This document shows positions 55,776 through 64,000 of a DNA stretch of 64,000 nt, piece by piece. The stretch is taken from positions 26,928,954-26,992,953 of the forward strand of contig CM041292.1 in assembly GCA_023052935.1 (NCBI GenBank), read 5' to 3'. Numbering within the stretch: the stretch's first letter is position 1; the number at the start of each line of letters is the position of its first letter. The notes under the pieces are model-generated. The model was given only the letters and a program-made list of their open reading frames with translations, had not been told where the DNA came from and ran no database searches. The translations under genes were made by a program, and so were the position numbers. This stretch comes from Piezodorus guildinii (Eukaryota > Arthropoda > Insecta > Hemiptera > Pentatomidae).

Positions 55776-56450
55776 CAACTTTCTTGGAATCCGTTCCTCA
55801 TCGAGTCCAACAATTTTATTCGCCCATTTGAGTCTCCGCGACGCTATCAACTCAATTATATTCACATGATACAAGTTCCGCAATTCCGCGTTGTGCAGCC
55901 TTCTAAACTCCCCAGTTCCCTGATCTCTCTTCGGACCGAATATTTTACGCAGCACCTTGTTTTCGAAAACTTTAAGCCGTTGTTCATCCTTCAAAGTAAG
56001 CGGCCACGTTTCACATCCGTAAAGAACCGTTGGAAGAATAATTGTTTTATAAATTCTAACCTTTATGTTTTTAGATAGAAGCCGTGAGCTAAGTAACTTG
56101 GCAACTGAATAATAACACGCATTTCCCACCGTTAACCGGGACTTTATTTCTTCCTTGATTTCATTTTTTCTTGTTATCATTGAACCTAAATACTTGAATT
56201 TCTCAACGAGTTCAAAAATATGTACCAATATCACCAAGATCTCCATCGATTTTGCTACTAATCATATATTTCGTCTTATCGGCATTTAATTCGAGTCCTA
56301 TTTCTTTACCGGTTTTTATTAAAACACTTGTATTTAGTTGTAAGGTTTCCGTGTCTTCACCTAGCAGTACCAAATCATCGGCATACCTTAAAACCGTAAT
56401 CTTGTCAGCCATATTTAAGCCTTTCTCGGTACACATCACCTTTTCTATAA
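55774..56450 (-). mobile_element. LINE-A fragment, RT palm to C terminus
   Basis: [20 protein letters not shown] (56400-56340) opens the copy; a frameshift near 56225 follows, then [40 protein letters not shown] and IIELIASRRLKWANKIVGL. It keeps the segment around VRIYKTIILPTVLYG that the 37504 copy lost. Both ends are truncated. Confidence 0.88.
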
Positions 56451-56999
56451 ATATAAATATATTTAAAAAGTAAATAAATATATTAAATATAACAATTAAT
56501 ACTGTTTTGAGATTACCGCTGCCTTAGAAAAAGCAGCCGGTCAAAAACATAGCAATTTATATAATGATAGATAAATGGATTGATGGATAAAGAGATAGAT
56601 ACAGAGGATGAAGGTGAGGAAGAGAAGAGTAGGGCAGAGCAGGCATCGACCTCTCCTCATCTCCATAATTATTCAAATTAAAGGGCCCAACCAAGGTCGT
56701 CTCTCTTTTTAAATCCATTTGAAAAACCCGGAACCACGACGTAACATTGTCAGCAACGTATACTTTTATTTTATCTTACCATTAAATGAAACATACATAA
56801 TATTGACAATGTTAAAATTTTAAATATATTATTAATTAGACCAAATGATTACTGTCCCGCAAAACGCTGTGTGTGTGGGTCTAGCTAAAAAAGAAGTTCC
56901 TGCGATTTAACAGCAACTTTTTCATCCGAATTGCAAGACAAGTTTTAATCATTCATCTTGCGCCTTTTTTTAATGTACTAGAAAATGCTAAAGACCATT

Positions 57000-57500
57000 T
57001 TTACTTTCACTTACTATATATAGTAGGGGGAAGTTTTTACTATATATAGTAGGGGGAAGCGATTATGAAAATTTTCGAATTCCAGTTTTCAACGGAAATA
57101 CACGTTTTAGGGTCCCCTGAGTCCAAATAACCAAGTCCCGCAAAAAGGTGTGTGTGCGTGTGGTAACTCCCGGGCGGAAACGGTAAGTCCTGTGAAACTG
57201 AAATTTCATATTTAAGACAACTATACGCCCGAGACGTTACGAAACCTTTTTCATAAATATGAGCTTACCAGAAGATCCACTTTATACCATGCATTTTGCA
57301 CCTTTTTTCGATATTCTCGAAAACGGTTTTCCGACGATTTTAATTAAACTCGCTATATCGATGTAGAATATAATGGGCTTTAATATCATGTAGTTTTCAT
57401 TCTGATTAAAATGATTTGACAGGACTTAAATGCCACTATTTTACATTTTTTTTTTCCTGTAAAATACCTTTAATTTTGTTGATTTTGTAAAAATAAACAT
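57000..57500 (-). repeat. R930 repeat, part
   Basis: Reverse orientation from 'ctatatatagtagggggaag' (a ~27-base piece here duplicated in tandem at 57015-57050) through 'ggtcccctgagtccaaataa' to 'gacaggacttaaatgcc'. Confidence 0.75.
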
Positions 57501-57874
57501 ATTGTTTTTTTTTTCTCATCATTGTCGTCATTTTTCTTTTGTTCTAATATTTGTTCGTTAAGGTTTTTTTTTTGAAAAATGACATTTTAAAAAAATTATG
57601 ACGACGCTGGTGAAAAGCAGTAAAATTAAAAGATAATTGAGATGGATATGCATGGTAGGTGACATAATTATTAAAAATAATTTATTATATGTTGTTGTTA
57701 TTGAATTGTTGGAAATATATAAATGCAATGAGATTTTAATTGATTACAGAAGCTTGAAAATGGCCCTAGAGGCTGAAACGTCGCGATACTGGAATAAATA
57801 AAGTGTTTTAAAAAAATATCCAAGAATTTCTTTTGCAAATCGGCCTGATAATTAACGAATAAATATATTATCTT

Positions 57875-58200
57875 GTTATCACCGATGAAAAACACATAAA
57901 TATATAAGTTGAACGAATTCAATATCAATAACTAAAGGAGAAAACTGAAAAAATATTTTTTTAATGCAATTTTTTTATTCTGAACATAAGAGAAGTAATA
58001 TACACGTATAATATACTGTTGGAAAGCTAAAGGTTTTAGAATAAATATTATCTAATGAACAAAATTTTAAAAGTTAATAAAGGGTGATGAAAAACCGATA
58101 AATATGATTATTTTAATAATAATAAATAAATAATAATAATAAATAAGTTCTTTATTATTCTAGGACCTGTCCCTTTAGAACAAAATATACAAAATGTACA
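57875..58200 (-). repeat. right arm of inverted duplication (R930 + LINE-E junction)
   Basis: Reverse complement of 55430-55775 across the R930/LINE-E boundary. About six to eight differences in ~245 bases of the R930 part by eye; the LINE part differs a little more. Confidence 0.8.
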
Positions 58201-58480
58201 AAAAAAAGGGCTTTAGAGTCTTAGAGTAAATTAATTAAATATAAACAAGTTAATAATTAATGGTATAAAATATACATATTTAAATGAGGTGAAGAAAAAA
58301 AAAAATAAATAAAAAGCTTATTTAGAATTCTATTGAGCCTGGATGTGCAATAAGTGATCAAATATGCGGGATTTGAAGGTAGAAAAAGAATTGGAGTGAC
58401 GGATGGAAGAAGGGATAGAATTCCATAGGATGGAGGATCGAATGAGAAAGGATCTGTCGAAATGTGCAGCTCTGTGGGCC
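58130..58480 (-). mobile_element. LINE-E 3' end with ORF2 C terminus
   Basis: The minus strand reads DRSFLIRSSILWNSIPSSIR and FSTFKSRIFDHLL before a stop near 58348, the standard R-S-WN-LP...FK C-terminal segment of LINE RTs. The 3' UTR and (TTATT)n tail follow leftward. Upstream sequence is replaced by the 21-bp minisatellite. Confidence 0.75.
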
Positions 58481-58495
58481 GTACTGTATATAGCA

Positions 58496-58690
58496 TTTCC
58501 AAGTCAATTGTAACCTTTTCCAAGTCAAATGTAACTTTTTCCAAGTCAAATGTAACCTTTTCCAAGTCAAATGTAACCCTTTCCATTTCAAATGTAACCC
58601 TTTCCAAGTCAAATGTAACTTTTTCCATTTCAAATGTCACCTTTTCCATTTCAAATGTTACCTTTTCCAAGTCAAATGTCACCTTTTTCT
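58496..58690 (-). repeat. 21-bp minisatellite, ~9 units, open in several frames
   Basis: Units of 21 bases ('ttttccaagtcaaatgtaac' plus one) repeat with a CCAAGT/CCATTT alternation. Since 21 is a multiple of three, no frame gains stops. The minus strand reads VTFDLEK or VTFEMEK heptads and the plus strand reads SNVTFSK. There is no evidence it is translated; it joins the LINE-E C terminus. Confidence 0.9.
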
Positions 58691-58914
58691 TCACTTCTAG
58701 CCTTAAATATTCCGTTTTATTTATTTATTTTTTGAAAAAAAATTAGTTTAATTAAAATTATGACTTTTTTAATAATTTTGGCATATCATATCACTGTTTT
58801 TTTTAGATAATTGATATCAAGTTCTGTTTTTACGAACTAATATTTAAAAAAAATATTTAGTTTTAAAATAGTTGTTGATTTTGAATTTTTAGAGGGGAGG
58901 GATAGTTTTTGGGA

Positions 58915-61900
58915 ATAATTAATGTGTTTTCGGGTATTATAATGACGTTTTTCGAGATGTATTTTTTATTGCTCGCGTGCATATTAACTCGCATTTACTT
59001 TTAATGTTTTTTATTGATATAGGGATTAATTAATGTGTTTTCGGGTATTATAATTACGTTTTTCGAGCTGTATTTTTTATCGCTCATGCGTATTTCAACT
59101 TGAACTTACTGTTAATGTTTTTTATTGATATAGGGATTAATTATTGTGCTTTCGGGTGGTTATGATTACGTTTTTCAAGCTGTATTTTTTATCGCTCATG
59201 CGTATTTCAACTCGCATTTACTTTTAATGTTTTTTATTGATATAGGGATGAATTAATGTGTTTTCGGGTGGTTATGATTACGTTTTTCGAGCTGTATTTT
59301 TTATCACTCATGCGTATTTCAACTTGAACTTACTGTTAATGTTTTTTATTGATATAGGGATTAATTATTGTGCTTTCGGGTGGTTATGATTACGTTTTTT
59401 GAGCTCTATCTTTTATCGCTCTTGGATATTTCTACTCGCATTTACTTTTAATGTTTTTTATTGATATAGGGATGAATTAATGTGTTTTCGGGTGGTTATG
59501 ATTACGTTTTTCGAGCTGTATTTTTTATCACTCATGCGTATTTCAACTTGAACTTACTGTTAATGTTTTTTATTGATATAGGGATTAATTATTGTGCTTT
59601 CGGGTGGTTATGATTACGTTTTTCGAGCTGTATTTTTTATCGCTCATGCGTATTTCAACTCGCATTTACTTTTAATGTTTTTTATTGATATAGGGATGAA
59701 TTAATGTGTTTTCGGGTATTATAATTACGTTTTTCGAGCTGTATTTTTTATCGCTCATGCGTATTTCAACTTGAACTTACTGTTAATGTTTTTTATTGAT
59801 ATAGGGATTAATTATTGTGCTTTCGGGTGGTTATGATTACGTTTTTTGAGCTCTATCTTTTATCGCTCTAGGATATTTCTACTCGCATTTACTTTTAATG
59901 TTTTTTATTGATATAGGGATGAATTAATGTGTTTTCGGGTGGTTATGATTACGTTTTTTCGAGCTGTATTTTTTATCACTCATGCGTATTTCAACTTGAA
60001 CTTACTGTTAATGTTTTTTATTGATATAGGGATTAATTATTGTGCTTTCGGGTGGTTATGATTACGTTTTTCGAGCTGTATTTTTTATCGCTCATACGTA
60101 TTTCAACTCGCATTTACTTTTAATGTTTTTTATTGATATAGGGATGAATTAATGTGTTTTCGGGTATTATAATTACGTTTTTCGAGCTGTATTTTTTATC
60201 GCTCATGCGTATTTCAACTTGAACTTACTGTTAATGTTTTTTATTGATATAGGGATTAATTATTGTGCTTTCGGGTGGTTATGATTACGTTTTTCAAGCT
60301 GTATTTTTTATCGCTCATGCGTATTTCAACTCGCATTTACTTTTAATGTTTTTTATTGATATAGGGATGAATTAATGTGTTTTCGGGTGGTTATGATTAC
60401 GTTTTTCGAGCTGTATTTTTTATCACTCATGCGTATTTCAACTTGAACTTACTGTTAATGTTTTTTATTGATATAGGGATTAATTATTGTGCTTTCGGGT
60501 GGTTATGATTACGTTTTTTGAGCTCTATTTTTTATCGCTCATGGATATTTCTACTCGCATTTACTTTAATGTTTTTTATTGATATAGGGATGAATTAATG
60601 TGTTTTCGGGTGGTTATGATTACGTTTTTCGAGCTGTATTTTTTATCACTCATGCGTATTTCAACTTGAACTTACTGTTAATGTTTTTTATTGATATAGG
60701 GATTAATTATTGTGCTTTCGGGTGGTTATGATTACGTTTTTTCGAGCTGTATTTTTTATCGCTCATGCGTATTTCAACTCGCATTTATTTTAATGTTTTT
60801 TATTGATATAGGGATGAATTAATGTGTTTTCGGGTATTATAATTACGTTTTTTCGAGCTGTATTTTTTATCGCTCATGCGTATTTCAACTTGAACTTACT
60901 GTTAATGTTTTTTATTGATATAGGGATTAATTATTGTGCTTTCGGGTGGTTATGATTACGTTTTTCAAGCTGTATTTTTTATCGCTCATGCGTATTTCAA
61001 CTCGCATTTACTTTTAATGTTTTTTATTGATATATGGATGAATTAATGTGTTTTCGGGTGGTTATGATTACGTTTTTCGAGCTGTATTTTTTATCACTCA
61101 TGCGTATTTCAACTTGAACTTACTGTTAATGTTTTTTATTGATATAGGGATTAATTATTGTGCTTTCGGGTGGTTATGATTACGTTTTTTGAGCTCTATC
61201 TTTTATCGCTCTTGGATATTTCTACTCGCATTTACTTTTAATGTTTTTTATTGATATAGGGATGAATTAATGTGTTTTCGGGTGGTTATGATTACGTTTT
61301 TTCGAGCTGTATTTTTTATCACTCATGCGTATTTCAACTTGAACTTACTGTTAATGTTTTTTATTGATATAGGGATTAATTATTGTGCTTTCGGGTGGTT
61401 ATGATTACGTTTTTTCGAGCTGTATTTTTTATCGCTCATGCGTATTTCAACTTGAACTTACTGTTAATGTTTTTTATTGATATAGGGATTAATTATTGTG
61501 CATTCGGGTGGTTATGATTACGTTTTTCGAGCTGTATTTTTTATCACTCATGCGTATTTCAACTTGAACTTACTGTTAATGTTTTTTATTGATATAGGGA
61601 TTAATTATTGTGCTTTCGGGTGGTTATGATTACGTTTTTTGAGCTGTATTTTTTATCGCTCATGCGTATTTCAACTCGCATTTACTTTTAATGTTTTTAT
61701 TGATATAGGGATGAATTAATGTGTTTTCGGGTATTATAATTACGTTTTTCGAGCTGTATTTTTTATCGCTCATGCGTATTTCAACTTGAACTTACTGTTA
61801 ATGTTTTTATTGATATAGGGATTAATTATTGTGCTTTCGGGTGGTTATGATTACGTTTTTCAAGCTGTATTTTTTATCGCTCATGCGTATTTCAACTCGC

Positions 61901-64000
61901 ATTTACTTTTAATGTTTTTTATTGATATAGGGATTAATTAATGTGTTTTCGGTATTATGATTACGTTTTTCGAGCTGTATTTTTTATCACTCATGCGTAT
62001 TTCAACTTGAACTTACTGTTAATGTTTTTTATTGATATAGGGATTAATTATTGTGCTTTCGGGTGGTTATGATTACGTTTTTCGAGCTGTATTTTTTATC
62101 GCTCATGCGATATTTCTACTCGCATTTACTTTTAAATGTTTTTTATTGATATAGGGATGAATTAATGTGTTTTCGGGTGGTTATGATTACGTTTTTCGAG
62201 CTGTATTTTTTATCCTCATGCGTATTTCAACTTGAACTTATAATTACGTTTTTCGAGCTGTATTTTTTATCGCTCATGCGTATTTCAACTTGAACTTACT
62301 GTTAATGTTTTTTATTGATATAGGGATTAATTATTGTGCTTTCGGGTGGTTATGATTACGTTTTTCAAGCTGTATTTTTTATCGCTCATGCGTATTTCAA
62401 CTCGCATTTACTTTAATGTTTTTATTGATATAGGGATTAATTAATGTGTTTTCGGGTATTATGATTACGTTTTTCGAGCTGTATTTTTTATCACTCATGC
62501 GTATTTCAACTTGAACTTACTGTTAATGTTTTTTATTGATATAGGGATTAATTATTGTGCTTTCGGGTGGTTATGATTACGTTTTTGAGCTCTATCTTTT
62601 ATCGCTCTGGATATTTCTACTCGCATTTACTTTTAATGTTTTTTATTGATATAGGGATTAATTAATGTGTTTTCGGGTATTATGATTACGTTTTTTCGAG
62701 CTGTATTTTTTATCACTCATGCGTATTTCAACTGAACTTACTGTTAATGTTTTTTATTGATATAGGGATTAATTATTGTGCTTTCGGGTGGTTATGATTA
62801 CGTTTTTTGAGCTCTATCTTTTATCGCTCTTGGATATTTCTACTCGCATTTACTTTTAATGTTTTTTATTGATATAGGGATGAATTATGTGTTTTCGGGT
62901 GGTTATGATTACGTTTTTCGAGCTGTATTTTTTATCACTCATGCGTATTTCAACTTGACTTACTGTTAATGTTTTTTATTGATATAGGGATTAATTATTG
63001 TGCTTTCGGGTGGTTATGATTACGTTTTTCGAGCTGTATTTTTTATCGCTCATACGTATTTCAACTCGCAATTACTTTTAATGTTTTTTATTGATATAGG
63101 GATGAATTAATGTGTTTTCGGGTATTATAATTACGTTTTTCGAGCTGTATTTTTTATCGCTCATGCGTATTTCAACTTGAACTTACTGTTAATGTTTTTT
63201 ATTGATATAGGGATTAATTATTGGCTTTCGGGTGGTTATGATTACGTTTTTCAAGCTGTATTTTTTATCGCTCATGCGTATTTCAACTCGCATTTACTTT
63301 TAATGTTTTTTATTGATATAGGGATGAATTAATGTGTTTTCGGTGGTTATGATTACGTTTTTCGAGCTGTATTTTTTATCACTCATGCGTATTTCAACTT
63401 GAACTTACTGTTAATGTTTTTTATTGATATAGGGATTAATTATTGTGCTTTCGGGTGGTTATGATTACGTTTTTGAGCTCTATCTTTTATCGCTCTTGGA
63501 TATTTCTACTCGCATTTACTTTTAATGTTTTTTATTGATATAGGGATGAATTAATGTCTTTCGGGTGGTTATGATTACGTTTTTCGAGCTGTATTTTTTA
63601 TCGCTCATGCGTATTTCAACTCGCATTTACTTTTAATGTTTTTTATTGATATAGGGATGAATTAATGTGTTTTCGGGTATTATAATTACGTTTTTCGAGC
63701 TGTATTTTTTATCGCTCATGCGTATTTCAACTTGAACTTACTGTTAATGTTTTTTATTGATATAGGGATTAATTATTGTGCTTTCGGGTGGTTATGATTA
63801 CGTTTTTCAAGCTGTATTTTTTATCGCTCATGCGTATTTCAACTCGCATTTACTTTTAATGTTTTTTATTGATATATGGATGAATTAATGTGTTTTCGGG
63901 TGGTTATGATTACGTTTTTCGAGCTGTATTTTTTATCACTCATGCGTATTTCAACTTGAACTTACTGTTAATGTTTTTTATTGATATAGGGATTAATTAT
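58915..64000. repeat. satellite array, ~112-bp monomer, six-monomer higher-order repeat
   Basis: About 45 monomers of 111-112 bases fill the window's end and run off it. Each has 'tgttttttattgatatagg' and 'attacgttttt' blocks. Two alternating types differ by CTCGCATTTACTTTTAATG against TTGAACTTACTGTTAATG. Diagnostic variants (GGGTATTATAA; TTTCAAGCTG; ATCACTC; GAGCTCTATC; ATCACTC; TTTCGAGCTG) recur in this order every six monomers: 59036, 59708, then 60154 and 60825. The first monomer (from ~58925) is most diverged, as expected at an array edge. Deletions (for example near 59820 and a fused monomer at 62238) show unequal exchange. Confidence 0.93.

Noticed and set aside
55743..56078. 111-codon plus-strand frame
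   Set aside because: Shadow of the minus-strand LINE-A fragment 55774-56450.
58915..64000. CRISPR-like array of regular repeats
   Set aside because: The whole ~112-bp unit is repeated with no unique spacers and the context is eukaryotic; it is satellite DNA.

Overview
This is an AT-rich eukaryotic window. It holds parts of two intron-containing host genes on opposite strands, converging, embedded in dense transposon debris. The plus-strand gene is the PIWI half of an arthropod siRNA-class Argonaute (AGO2-like; seven exons, 656-10540). The minus-strand gene is a paired-class homeobox gene closest to the PROP (prophet of Pit-1) family. Five exons can be joined by splice phase across about 33 kb (51741 down to 18796), with the homeodomain split over three exons. 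AGO2-type Argonaute, intron structure, DD34D mariners, jockey/RTE/R2-like LINEs and tRNA-derived SINEs point to an arthropod. A hemipteran-like insect is my guess, but nothing here fixes the species.

Layout. 1-10.9 kb: AGO2 3' exons, with introns carrying mariner, SINE, LINE and an abundant ~0.93-kb repeat (called R930 here). 11.3-12.9 kb: 5'-truncated jockey-like LINE just downstream of AGO2. 13-17.5 kb: intergenic SINE and LINE remnants. 17.6-51.8 kb: homeobox gene on the minus strand; its 20-kb intron (26312-46565) holds an RTE-like LINE enclosed by ~118-bp inverted repeats, an R2-type endonuclease remnant, a 129-bp-arm palindrome and a GC-rich, repeat-free island that looks regulatory. 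51.8-58.7 kb: nested R930 copies, a hairpin MITE, a 39-bp tandem repeat, an inverted duplication of a LINE/R930 junction and a 21-bp minisatellite. 58.9-64.0 kb and beyond: a satellite array of ~112-bp monomers organised in a six-monomer (~672-bp) higher-order repeat.

The two host genes are not expected to work together. AGO2 is the slicer of the siRNA pathway, which restrains transposons and viruses; the PROP-like protein is a DNA-binding regulator. No mobile-element ORF is intact: every LINE and mariner shows stops, frameshifts or truncation. I found no bacterial-type operon, CRISPR array, rRNA or convincing functional tRNA gene. I did not find a demonstrably new system; the best leads are the higher-order satellite, the inverted-repeat-bounded LINE, the R930 family, the hammerhead-like motif in a repeated tail, and the intronic regulatory-looking islands. 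Family names R930, R700, SINE-A to SINE-E and LINE-A to LINE-H are local labels.
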